Shown: piece after piece, positions 15,850 through 23,164 of the stretch | How the letters are laid out: each line of letters opens with the position of its first letter | Numbering within the stretch: position 1 is the first letter of the stretch | Source: an uncultured Eubacteriales bacterium | Lineage (GTDB): Bacteria; Bacillota; Clostridia; Peptostreptococcales; Anaerovoracaceae | DNA: 29,131 nucleotides | Assembly (NCBI GenBank): GCA_900540145.1 | Contig: UQEW01000022.1 | Span: forward strand, 1-29,131 | Direction: 5' to 3' | Notes under the pieces: model-generated | The model's database searches: none | The model's input: only the letters and a program-made list of their open reading frames with translations | What the model was told of the DNA's origin: nothing | Program-made: the position numbers and the translations under genes

Positions 15850-16167
15850 TCATTTGCTTTCATCGGTCGGCGTTTCATTCGCCGCAGTCTCCCGGCTCGC
15901 GGCCGGCTCCGGTTCGGTGACAGAGTCCCGGCTCGCGGCCGGCTTCGCTGCCTTGCCGTAAATTTTTTCGTTGACGGCCTCCTCCCTTTCTTCCTTGGTT
16001 TCACCGCCGACTGCTTTCAGCGCTTTTTCCTTGATAGCCTGCCTCTGCTCATATTCTTTCTTCGACTTGGCCAGCAGGTTGTCAAGCATCGATCCTTTAT
16101 TGCGCAGTATGTATACAAAAGAAGCTACAATAATGACCAGACCGATAGCTATTTTTATCTTATCCAT
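15850..16167 (-). CDS. Small single-pass membrane protein of unknown function
   Basis: A 105-residue protein that I do not recognise. One membrane helix spans about residues 5-21; the rest is a highly charged cytoplasmic helix or coil (KSKKEYEQRQAIKEKALKA) and a low-complexity tail with a 12-residue repeat (PAASRDSVTEPE, then PAASRETAANE). The repeat is encoded by two copies of a 19-base GC-rich direct repeat 36 bases apart (15890-15908 and 15926-15944), clearly more GC-rich than the surroundings. AAAGGA precedes the ATG. It follows the membrane-protein gene at 16204 by 36 bases and is probably in its operon. Confidence 0.7.
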   Translation of the reverse strand: MDKIKIAIGLVIIVASFVYILRNKGSMLDNLLAKSKKEYEQRQAIKEKALKAVGGETKEEREEAVNEKIYGKAAKPAASRDSVTEPEPAASRETAANETPTDESK

Positions 16168-16203
16168 AATAATTATCCTTTCTCATCCGTCAGCTGAAAT
16201 AAA

Positions 16204-16836
16204 TCAATATGCGCTCATCAAGCCTATTATAACCGACAGCGGTCTGGAGCAATTCATCAATACCAGCAAGGTCAGACAGGCGTAGGCAAAGGAAAGGTAT
16301 TTCCACTTTCGTCCGTATCCAGGCACAATCTTGAAGGTTTTATACACTTTGAACTTCTCATCTTTTTCTGTCAGTTCCTCTTCTCTATCCTTCATCAGCT
16401 TAAAGAAATAATTAAGCTGTATGGGCTCAACCTTACCGTCTCTGAAAAACGGCACATAAAATTCCGGTTTTTCTTTATTGACCAAGGCCTGTTCGTCGGC
16501 GTAAAACTTTACTCCCCACCGGTCAAAGATCACAGCCTCCGCGTCTTTATAATAAAACGTACGTGATTTTCTGAGGAGCCTGTTTTTATATGTAATCTTC
16601 TCATCATCATACTCCGTATAGCACACGTGATGTCCAAGGGAAAGCAAGTAAAAGAAGATCATGCCCGCAGTGTTGGCCAGCAGGCTCATCGTCAGATTCA
16701 GATCCTCATAAAAGCCCTCAACTCGATAAGCTACGACCAGTATATATACCGCCGATAGAAGAGCTAAATAAAGTATTCCCGAGTAGAACCACGTTTGCTT
16801 AGATAATGCGCTGTAATGATAGGTTATTTTTTGCAT
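16204..16836 (-). CDS. Membrane protein of unknown function
   Basis: A 210-residue integral membrane protein. Two hydrophobic helices near the N-terminus (about 18-40 and 50-72) precede a soluble middle section of about 100 residues (YDDEKITYKNRLLRKSRTFYYKDAEAVIFDRWGVKF), which looks like a small beta-rich, PH-like domain. One or two helices close the C-terminus. I recognise no named family. ATG 16836 is supported by GGAGG 7 bases ahead; a TTG five codons earlier overlaps that site and is rejected. The promoter is at 16864-16893. It is probably transcribed with the small membrane-protein gene that follows. Confidence 0.7.
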   Translation of the reverse strand: MQKITYHYSALSKQTWFYSGILYLALLSAVYILVVAYRVEGFYEDLNLTMSLLANTAGMIFFYLLSLGHHVCYTEYDDEKITYKNRLLRKSRTFYYKDAEAVIFDRWGVKFYADEQALVNKEKPEFYVPFFRDGKVEPIQLNYFFKLMKDREEELTEKDEKFKVYKTFKIVPGYGRKWKYLSFAYACLTLLVLMNCSRPLSVIIGLMSAY

Positions 16837-16863
16837 AAAAAATCCTCCCAATTAATATACGTT

Positions 16864-16893
16864 ATTATAATGCAAAAAATGTGCCTTAAACAA
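16864..16893 (-). promoter_or_regulatory. Sigma-A-type promoter for the minus-strand membrane-protein pair
   Basis: On the minus strand TTGTTT (16893-16888) and TATAAT (16869-16864) are 18 bases apart, about 27 bases before the start at 16836. Confidence 0.6.
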
Positions 16894-16945
16894 GCAGCAT
16901 TTTTCACTGCAATGCCTTTGCGCCGGCAAATAAAAATGTCGCTTC

Positions 16946-16985
16946 GTCCCGAAATGAGGATTTTTGTCCCGAAAGCAGGATTATT
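16946..16985 (+). repeat. 20-bp tandem repeat upstream of spmA, possible activator site
   Basis: Two adjacent 20-base copies of GTCCCGAA-NNN-AGGATT-TT (16946-16965 and 16966-16985) differ at a few positions only. A 20-base period puts both copies on one face of the helix. They lie about 110-150 bases before the transcription start predicted from the -24/-12 element, the usual place for an enhancer of a sigma-54 promoter. The rest of the 318-base gap (16837-17154) holds the two promoters listed and a weaker sigma-A-like pair, TTGGAC (16986) with TATACA (17009). Confidence 0.55.
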
Positions 16986-17066
16986 TTGGACGTTTTTGCC
17001 TCTTATATTATACAACACATTTTGTTTAATTTGTGAAAAATATGGCGTTACGGTGTTTTTTTAATC

Positions 17067-17084
17067 TTGGCATAAAGTTTGCTT
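17067..17084 (+). promoter_or_regulatory. Sigma-54 (-24/-12) promoter of the spmA operon
   Basis: TTGGCATAAAGTTTGCTT fits the sigma-54 consensus TGGCAC-N5-TTGCW. The GG pair (17069-17070) and GC pair (17081-17082) are exactly 12 bases apart; only the last base of TGGCAC differs. The expected start is near 17094, 60 bases before spmA. An activator of this sigma factor is encoded at 11514-13364. Confidence 0.72.
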
Positions 17085-17154
17085 TTGTTATAAATTGTAA
17101 ACTTGCATTCATAAATCGTTTTAAAACAATGCAATCGAAAGGAGGAACGATATT

Positions 17155-17850
17155 ATGATGAACTATATATGGGTCGGACTCGTGGTCATTGCGGTCATCG
17201 CAGGCGGAGTTACCGGCACCATGGAGGATGTCCTTAATAACATCTTCAGCTTCGCTGAGGAAGCAGTAAACATTTGCCTAGAACTTATCGGTATCATGGC
17301 ATTCTTCTGTGGTCTCATGAAAGTTATGGAAAAAGGCGGTATATGCGACATGATCGCCAAGGCTCTTGCTCCTATCATGACCAGACTGTTCCCTGAAGTT
17401 CCTAAAGATCACCCTGCAATGTCAGCTATGGTTTTATGGATGGCTGCCAACATGTTAGGTATAGGTAACGCAGCAACTCCGTTTGGTCTTAAAGCTATGC
17501 AGGAGCTGCAGACCCTCAATCCTACCAAGGATATAGCTACCAACGCCCAGTGCATGATGCTGGCTATCGGTACTACATCCGTAACGCTTCTGCCTGTAAC
17601 AGTTCTCGGTCTCCGTGCCGCTGTACAGACAGAAGGCGCAGCAGAAATCATTTTCCCTGTTATCATCGCCACTACATGCTCGACAGTTGTAGGTATATTC
17701 TTCACATGGCTGTTCGGCAAGACCAAGAGATGGAAATGGGAAAACGTTATCGAAAGAGAAATCGCAGCCGGTACCCTTCAGGTCAACGAAAACTACATGG
17801 GAGATTCTCCTATAGTGCTGCCTGAGGGCTACGTATGCAAGGTAGAGTAA
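17155..17850 (+). CDS. spmA: Spore maturation protein A-like membrane protein
   Basis: A 231-residue membrane protein of the nucleoside-recognition (gate) domain family, SpmA type. It has about five hydrophobic helices; the motif region MAANMLGIGNAATPFGLKAM near residue 100 is the hallmark. It is somewhat longer than Bacillus SpmA (about 196) through a hydrophilic C-terminal tail. In Bacillus, SpmA and SpmB affect spore core dehydration; their molecular activity is not settled and they look like transporter halves. Here it is paired with spmB 10 bases downstream and an LD-carboxypeptidase gene, which suggests handling of peptidoglycan-derived compounds more than sporulation as such. AAAGGAGG precedes the start; ATG 17158 is an alternative. 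It follows the predicted sigma-54 promoter. Confidence 0.88.
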   Translation: MMNYIWVGLVVIAVIAGGVTGTMEDVLNNIFSFAEEAVNICLELIGIMAFFCGLMKVMEKGGICDMIAKALAPIMTRLFPEVPKDHPAMSAMVLWMAANMLGIGNAATPFGLKAMQELQTLNPTKDIATNAQCMMLAIGTTSVTLLPVTVLGLRAAVQTEGAAEIIFPVIIATTCSTVVGIFFTWLFGKTKRWKWENVIEREIAAGTLQVNENYMGDSPIVLPEGYVCKVE

Positions 17851-17860
17851 GGAGGAGAAT

Positions 17861-18397
17861 ATGTTTACAACAGTAATGGAAGCACTGTCGACATGGGCGA
17901 TTCCTATTGTCGTAGCGGTTGTGTGCTTTGTAGCTATCGTGAAAAAGGTGCCTGTTTATACGGTCTTCACCGAAGGCGCCAAGGACGGCTTTTCTACAGC
18001 CGTAATGATCATTCCTTATCTGACTGCCATGCTCTGCGCTATCGGTATGTTCAGAGCCTCAGGAGCTATGGACTGGCTTTGTTCCATCCTTGATCCTATT
18101 ACAAGCCTTATCGGCTGCCCTTCGGAGATACTGCCTCAGGCTATCATGAGATCCTTCTCCGGCGGTGCTTCGGAAGGTTTGCTGGCTGACCTGCTTTCAC
18201 AGTACGGTACTCAATCTCAGATAGGTCGTATCGCTTCAGTAGCTCAAGGTTCAACCGAAACCACATTCTATATCATAGCCGTTTACATGGGTTCTGTAGG
18301 CGTCAGCAACGCAAGACAGTCTGTTGCCGCCGGTTTGCTGGGAGATTTAGCATCATTGCTGGCAGCAGTATTCATCGTAAACATCATGTGGTTCTAG
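17861..18397 (+). CDS. spmB: Spore maturation protein B-like membrane protein
   Basis: A 178-residue membrane protein, the SpmB partner of the gate-domain pair, with normal length for SpmB. Helices cover about 10-28, 42-66 and 152-176. The central stretch MRSFSGGASEGLLADLL and QGSTETTFYIIAVYMGSVG are typical of SpmB. It is probably a complex with SpmA in the cytoplasmic membrane. AAGGAGG lies 6 bases before the ATG; the gap from spmA is 10 bases. The stop codon is TAG. The S66 peptidase gene follows after 32 bases. Confidence 0.88.
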   Translation: MFTTVMEALSTWAIPIVVAVVCFVAIVKKVPVYTVFTEGAKDGFSTAVMIIPYLTAMLCAIGMFRASGAMDWLCSILDPITSLIGCPSEILPQAIMRSFSGGASEGLLADLLSQYGTQSQIGRIASVAQGSTETTFYIIAVYMGSVGVSNARQSVAAGLLGDLASLLAAVFIVNIMWF

Positions 18398-18429
18398 TAC
18401 ATTAAGCAATAATTATCAGAGGAGAAAAA

Positions 18430-19350
18430 ATGATTTACCCAAAAAAATTGGAAAAGGGTGACACTATCGGAATCATCTGTCCTTCCTCTCCAATCTCAGA
18501 AGAAAGACAGACCCAGTGCATACAAGCCCTTGAGTCGTTAGGATATAAAGTTAAAGCCGCCGACAATCTCACCAAAAACTTGGGCGGATATATGGCCGGT
18601 ACAGGAGAAGAAAGAGGCAAGTGGATAAATAAGATGTTTGCCGATCCGGAAGTTGACGCCATTTTCTGTGTAAGAGGCGGCGACGGCGGATCACGCTGCA
18701 TGGAGCATATAGATATCGACATAGTAAAAAACAATCCTAAAATCTTTGTAGGCTACAGCGATATCACAAGCATGCACATGTATTTCAATCAAAAGGCCGA
18801 TCTGGTTACTTTCCATGGTCCGATGGTTTCATCCAACATCGTTGATTCTTTCGATGAGGAAACCTCAAAAGCTCTGTTTGCCGCTCTCAATGGAGACGGA
18901 ACTTATGAGTTTGTCAATCCGGAAGGATGCCCTATCGAAGTTATGAAACCCGGAAAAGCTACAGGTCCTGTCATAGGAGGCAATCTGTCTCTTGTTTCTG
19001 CGGCCATGGGTACTCCTTATGAAATGGACGCAAAAGGAAAGATCATATTCATAGAAGAAGTTTCTGAGCCTGTTACTAAGATTGAGAAATGGTGCTATCA
19101 CCTGAAAAATGCCGGCAAGTTTAAAGATTGCAAGGGAATCATCTTGGGACAGTTCACGGGCATTACTAATAGTGATATGCCTGAATATACAGTGATTGAC
19201 TGTATCAGAGAGATTCTTGCTGACGTGGATGTTCCTGTTATGTATAACATCCAGTCCGGCCACGGTGATAAAATGATCACTATTCCTTTCGGTGCAAATT
19301 GCACAATGGACACTGCTAAAAAGTCCTTAACTTTTGAAATTAACAGATAA
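18430..19350 (+). CDS. S66 family LD-carboxypeptidase
   Basis: A 306-residue cytoplasmic serine peptidase of the LdcA/MccF family. The catalytic Ser lies in GYSDITSM near residue 115, the Glu in IEEVSEP near 210 and the His in QSGHGDKM near 280. The N-terminal GDTIGIICPSSPI and RGGDGG are also typical. LdcA enzymes remove the terminal D-Ala from murein tetrapeptides through the L-centre of meso-DAP; MccF members instead detoxify microcin-like nucleotide peptides. DapF and LysA genes downstream favour the first activity. GAGGAG precedes the ATG. It is third in the spmA operon; a hairpin (19382-19407) follows before dapF. Confidence 0.93.
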   Translation: MIYPKKLEKGDTIGIICPSSPISEERQTQCIQALESLGYKVKAADNLTKNLGGYMAGTGEERGKWINKMFADPEVDAIFCVRGGDGGSRCMEHIDIDIVKNNPKIFVGYSDITSMHMYFNQKADLVTFHGPMVSSNIVDSFDEETSKALFAALNGDGTYEFVNPEGCPIEVMKPGKATGPVIGGNLSLVSAAMGTPYEMDAKGKIIFIEEVSEPVTKIEKWCYHLKNAGKFKDCKGIILGQFTGITNSDMPEYTVIDCIREILADVDVPVMYNIQSGHGDKMITIPFGANCTMDTAKKSLTFEINR

Positions 19351-19381
19351 TCCGGTGTCTTGCAGAATATGCAATTAAAGC

Positions 19382-19407
19382 AGGTGGCAGGCGTTTGTCT
19401 GCCACCT
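19382..19407 (+). terminator. Hairpin between the S66 peptidase gene and dapF
   Basis: AGGTGGCAG (19382-19390) pairs perfectly with CTGCCACCT (19399-19407) across an 8-base loop. The T-run comes 9 bases later (CCTTTTTT), so it may be a weak terminator or partial attenuator that lowers dapF-lysA expression relative to spmAB. Confidence 0.55.
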
Positions 19408-19439
19408 ATCATTAGCCTTTTTTGAGGATACAAAATACA

Positions 19440-20297
19440 ATGAACTTTTGGAAAATGAACGGAGCCGGTAATGATTTCATCATAATCAATAACATTGAAG
19501 AAAAGATTCCGGCAGAAAATTTTAAAGAAATAGCGATTAGGCTTTGTGAAAGACATATGTCCATAGGCGCAGACGGACTTATGATTGTCGAAAAGCCTGA
19601 TGGTGACGCTGATTATAAAATGATTTTTTATAATTCTGACGGTTCCTTAGGTGAGATGTGTGGAAACGGCGCCAGGTGCATCTGCAGATTCGGTTTTGAA
19701 AACCATCTGGCAGGGAAAACACAGTGCATCGAAACTACTGCCGGAATAGTCACAGGTGAACGCATTTCAGAGCGCTCATACAAAATCAGGCTGAACACTC
19801 CTGCTGTTTGCCGTCTTGACGAAGATGTTTCAATAAACAATGTGCATCTTAAATGTTCCTATGTAGAGCTGGGAAATCCCGGAATTCCTCATTGTGTTAC
19901 GGAAATAAAAAACCTTCAGGACTTTCCCGAAGACATGCTTAGAGATATCGGACGTTCCCTGCGTCGGTACAGCAAATATCCAAAGGGTGCCAATGTAAAC
20001 TTTTATGACATCATAGGTGACAACCACATTTATGAGCGTACTTTTGAGAGGGGTGTAGAAGATTTTACCTACGCCTGCGGTACAGGCACCGGCTCAGTAG
20101 TTATGGTTCTCACCCTTAAAAATCTCGTTTCAGGAAATCAAGTGAAAGTCGACATGAAAGGCGGTCAGCTTACTGTTGATGTTATGACAGAAAGCAATAA
20201 GGTTACAGATATTTTTCTGACCGGTCCCACTAACATTGTAGCAAGAGGAGAAGTCCTCGATGAAGAGCTAAAATATTTAATAAATAGAGTTTACTGA
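19440..20297 (+). CDS. dapF: Diaminopimelate epimerase
   Basis: A 285-residue PLP-independent epimerase interconverting LL- and meso-diaminopimelate. The two catalytic cysteines are Cys74 in GEMCGNGARC and Cys213 in ACGTGTGS. The N-terminal MNFWKMNGAGNDFI is diagnostic. Instead of GNPH it carries GNPGIPH (about 145-151), a small insertion next to the substrate pocket. I chose ATG 19440; the earlier in-frame TTG at 19422 overlaps GAGG, which is the only ribosome site. lysA starts 13 bases after the stop. No dapA, dapB or other lysine pathway gene is in the window, so the pair may serve salvage as well as synthesis. Confidence 0.95.
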   Translation: MNFWKMNGAGNDFIIINNIEEKIPAENFKEIAIRLCERHMSIGADGLMIVEKPDGDADYKMIFYNSDGSLGEMCGNGARCICRFGFENHLAGKTQCIETTAGIVTGERISERSYKIRLNTPAVCRLDEDVSINNVHLKCSYVELGNPGIPHCVTEIKNLQDFPEDMLRDIGRSLRRYSKYPKGANVNFYDIIGDNHIYERTFERGVEDFTYACGTGTGSVVMVLTLKNLVSGNQVKVDMKGGQLTVDVMTESNKVTDIFLTGPTNIVARGEVLDEELKYLINRVY

Positions 20298-20310
20298 AAG
20301 GAAAAGGAAA

Positions 20311-21612
20311 ATGATTTGTGATAATATCTCTGTATCAAAAGAAGGGCATTTATTGTTCGCAGGTCAAGATACAATAGAGCTTGCTAAAAAATACGGAACA
20401 CCGGTCTATCTGATGGATGAAGATAAAATACGTCAAAACTGTCGTACTTATAAAAAAGCTTTTGAAAAAAACTTCGGCGGAGAATCTGCTCCGTTATATG
20501 CGTCCAAAGCCAATTGTTTTAAGCGTCTTTATGAAATCATGATAGAAGAAGATATGGGCATCGATGTGGTTTCTTCCGGAGAAATATATACAGCAATAAA
20601 AGCAGGATACGACCTTACTAAAGCATATTTTCACTCAAACAACAAAACTGATGAGGATATCGCTTATGCAATGGACAACCATATAGGTTATTTCGTTGCG
20701 GACAACATTGAAGAGGTCAAAGTTGTCGAAAGAGAAGCGCAAAAACGAGGCATAAAGCAAAAGATACTTTTAAGGCTTACTCCTGGCATAGATCCTCATA
20801 CTTATGAGGCAATTTCCACAGGAAAAGTAGATTCAAAATTCGGTACTGCCATAGAAACAGGGCAAGCTGAGCAGATAACTCTTGATACAATAAAAATGCC
20901 TCACGTTGATTTGAAAGGATTTCACTGCCATGTGGGTTCCCAAGTGTTTGCAGAAGACATCTTCGAAAGAGCTGCCAACGTAATGCTGGAATTCATCGCA
21001 ATGATGAAAGAAAAACACGGCTTTATAACTCAGGAACTTGATTTGGGCGGCGGATACGGAGTACGTTACAAAGAGGACGACCCATACCTTGATGTAGAAA
21101 AGAAGGTGACTCAAGTAGCTGGCGCCGTTAAATCTGCCTGTAAGCGGTTAAACATTCAAATGCCTGTTATTCATATGGAACCGGGTCGTTCTATCGTAGC
21201 GGATGCAGGAATGATTCTATATACTGTAGGTACTGTCAAACAGATACCGGGATATAAGAATTACGTCTCTATAGACGGCGGCATGACTGACAGTCCAAGA
21301 TACGCTTTATACAAAGCCCCTTATACCTGTCTGACAGCAAATAAAATGAATGAGCCTGTCGATTTTGAGGCATCTCTCGTTGGCAGATGCTGTGAATCCG
21401 GGGATATAATTCAAGAACATGTAATGTTTCCTAAATCTATAACTCGCTATGACACCGTAGCTGTTTGCACTACAGGGGCATATCACTATTCTATGTCATC
21501 AAATTACAATCGTTTGCCAAAGCCTGCTACCGTAATGTTGCGCGGCGGTAACGAAAGCTATATTGCTGTAAAGAAAGAAACTTTGGACGATATAGTAAGA
21601 AATGACCTATAA
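20311..21612 (+). CDS. lysA: Diaminopimelate decarboxylase
   Basis: A 433-residue fold-type III PLP decarboxylase converting meso-DAP to L-lysine and CO2. The PLP lysine is in YASKANCF near residue 66, then HCHVGSQ near 207, the phosphate-binding DLGGGYG near 247, EPGRS near 291 and the substrate-contacting CCESGD near 363. Length is normal for LysA. AAGGAAAAGG precedes the ATG, 13 bases behind dapF. I see no good terminator between lysA and the convergent ABC ATPase gene, 39 bases away, so the two transcripts may overlap. Confidence 0.95.
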   Translation: MICDNISVSKEGHLLFAGQDTIELAKKYGTPVYLMDEDKIRQNCRTYKKAFEKNFGGESAPLYASKANCFKRLYEIMIEEDMGIDVVSSGEIYTAIKAGYDLTKAYFHSNNKTDEDIAYAMDNHIGYFVADNIEEVKVVEREAQKRGIKQKILLRLTPGIDPHTYEAISTGKVDSKFGTAIETGQAEQITLDTIKMPHVDLKGFHCHVGSQVFAEDIFERAANVMLEFIAMMKEKHGFITQELDLGGGYGVRYKEDDPYLDVEKKVTQVAGAVKSACKRLNIQMPVIHMEPGRSIVADAGMILYTVGTVKQIPGYKNYVSIDGGMTDSPRYALYKAPYTCLTANKMNEPVDFEASLVGRCCESGDIIQEHVMFPKSITRYDTVAVCTTGAYHYSMSSNYNRLPKPATVMLRGGNESYIAVKKETLDDIVRNDL

Positions 21613-21651
21613 AAAAGAAGCATTCTATAAATGTTTATACATGTTAGGCAT

Positions 21652-22404
21652 CTAAAGAACCTTTGATAAAAATTCTTTTAATCTTGGATTCTTTGGATGC
21701 CTAAAAAATTCTTCCGGCGGAGCGCTTTCTTTTATTATCCCTTCATCCATAAACAGCATTCTGCTTGCTACTTCCTTAGCAAACCCCATTTCATGGGTAA
21801 CTATCACCATTGTCATGCCATCTTTTGCTAATGCTTTCATCAAATCTAAAACTTCTCCGACCATCTCAGGATCTAGGGCGCTGGTCGGTTCATCAAAGAG
21901 AATAATGTCAGGGTTCATAGCCAATGAGCGAACGATAGCTACTCTTTGCTTCTGACCTCCCGAAAGAGTTGATGGATAGACGTCAGCCTTATCTGCAAGG
22001 CCGATACGTTTTAAAAGCTTCATGGCATTTTGTCTAGCGTCTTCTTTGATTTGAGCTTTACTGCCCGACTTTTTCATTTCTTTACACATGGTATATACAG
22101 GCGCCAGCATTATATTTTCTATCACTGTCATATTATTAAACAAATTAAAATGTTGGAAAACCATACCTATATGTCTGCGGTACATATTGATGTCAGCATT
22201 GGCATCTGTTATATCTTCTCCCTTGAAAAGTACTTTCCCATCGCTTGGAGTCTCCATTAAGTTAAGACATCTTAAAAAGGTGCTTTTTCCTGACCCTGAA
22301 GGTCCTATCACTACCACAATGTCACCTTTGTTAATGGTAATGTCGATTCCTTTTAAAACTTCTATCCCGTTGAAACTTTTTTTAAGGTTAATTACGTCTA
22401 TCAC
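21652..22404 (-). CDS. Polar amino acid ABC transporter ATPase
   Basis: A 250-residue importer ATPase of the GlnQ/HisP group. Walker A GPSGSGKST (near 33), Q-loop MVFQHFNLF (near 82), signature LSGGQKQR (near 148), Walker B IILFDEPTSALDPE (near 168) and the switch His in VTHEMGFA are all intact. It starts with GTG at 22404; GGAG lies 11 bases ahead, and the first 17 bases overlap the permease gene, so the two are co-translated. It works with the permease and the binding lipoprotein upstream. The substrate cannot be told from the ATPase. Confidence 0.93.
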   Translation of the reverse strand: MIDVINLKKSFNGIEVLKGIDITINKGDIVVVIGPSGSGKSTFLRCLNLMETPSDGKVLFKGEDITDANADINMYRRHIGMVFQHFNLFNNMTVIENIMLAPVYTMCKEMKKSGSKAQIKEDARQNAMKLLKRIGLADKADVYPSTLSGGQKQRVAIVRSLAMNPDIILFDEPTSALDPEMVGEVLDLMKALAKDGMTMVIVTHEMGFAKEVASRMLFMDEGIIKESAPPEEFFRHPKNPRLKEFLSKVL

Positions 22405-23098
22405 TTTTCTTTAAGCTCCTTTCCATCAGCTTTATCATTAAAGATATGAGCATGACCATAACGATATATATTATAGCCATTACCAAATAAGGAACCATAA
22501 ACTCATAGCTGTTGCTGCCTATGTAATTGAACGCCACATACAAGTCAGCCGCTCCTACGAAGCTGACAACAGAAGTTTCTTTGATAAGTGAAATAAATTC
22601 GTTTCCTAAAGTAGGCAAGATATTTTTTACTGCCTGAGGAATAACGATTTTAGTCATGCTGGCGCTAAAGGTCAATCCCATGGCTCTTCCTGCCTCCATC
22701 TGACCTGGGTCCACTGACTGGATACCGCTTCGCATTATCTCGGAAATATAGGCTCCGCTGTTCAATCCAAACACCATCATAGATACCTGCACACCTGTCA
22801 TATTAACTCCCAGAAGCGGCAGCATCACATAGTAAAATACCAGTAGCTGCACCACCATAGGAGTTCCCCTAAAAAGACCTACATAAAAGCTGCAGAACCC
22901 ATTCAATACTCTGAGCAACTTTTTATCTTTGGGTGCTACTCTTACCGCTGCAATTAAGGTACCTATGACTATGCCTATCAAAAGTCCTGTTACCGCTATT
23001 ATAAGAGTATTTTCCAAGCCCTCAAGTACCCTGACGTAACCGTTCTTATCTATAAAAACTTCCAGAAATCGTTCTATCTTTAGCCCGAAATCTCCCAT
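22388..23098 (-). CDS. Amino acid ABC transporter permease
   Basis: A 236-residue inner-membrane permease of the HisM/GlnP type with about five membrane helices. The EAA loop reads MEAGRAMGLTFSASMTKIVI, with the core LPTLGNEFISLIKETSVVS after it. The N-terminal extension of about 35 residues ahead of the first helix is normal for the group. ATG 23098 is preferred; a TTG three codons earlier touches the GGAGGG ribosome site. It is second in the three-gene importer operon, 66 bases after the binding protein gene. Confidence 0.92.
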   Translation of the reverse strand: MGDFGLKIERFLEVFIDKNGYVRVLEGLENTLIIAVTGLLIGIVIGTLIAAVRVAPKDKKLLRVLNGFCSFYVGLFRGTPMVVQLLVFYYVMLPLLGVNMTGVQVSMMVFGLNSGAYISEIMRSGIQSVDPGQMEAGRAMGLTFSASMTKIVIPQAVKNILPTLGNEFISLIKETSVVSFVGAADLYVAFNYIGSNSYEFMVPYLVMAIIYIVMVMLISLMIKLMERSLKKSDRRN

Positions 23099-23164
23099 TA
23101 AATTCAAACCCTCCTAATCTTCCGAATACACCATCATTCTTAAGCTCTCCTGCGATGTCTTATG

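Noticed and set aside
19385..19400. Sigma-54 promoter before dapF (TGGCAGGCGTTTGTC)
   Set aside because: The -12 GC dinucleotide is replaced by TC, and the bases are part of a perfect hairpin stem.
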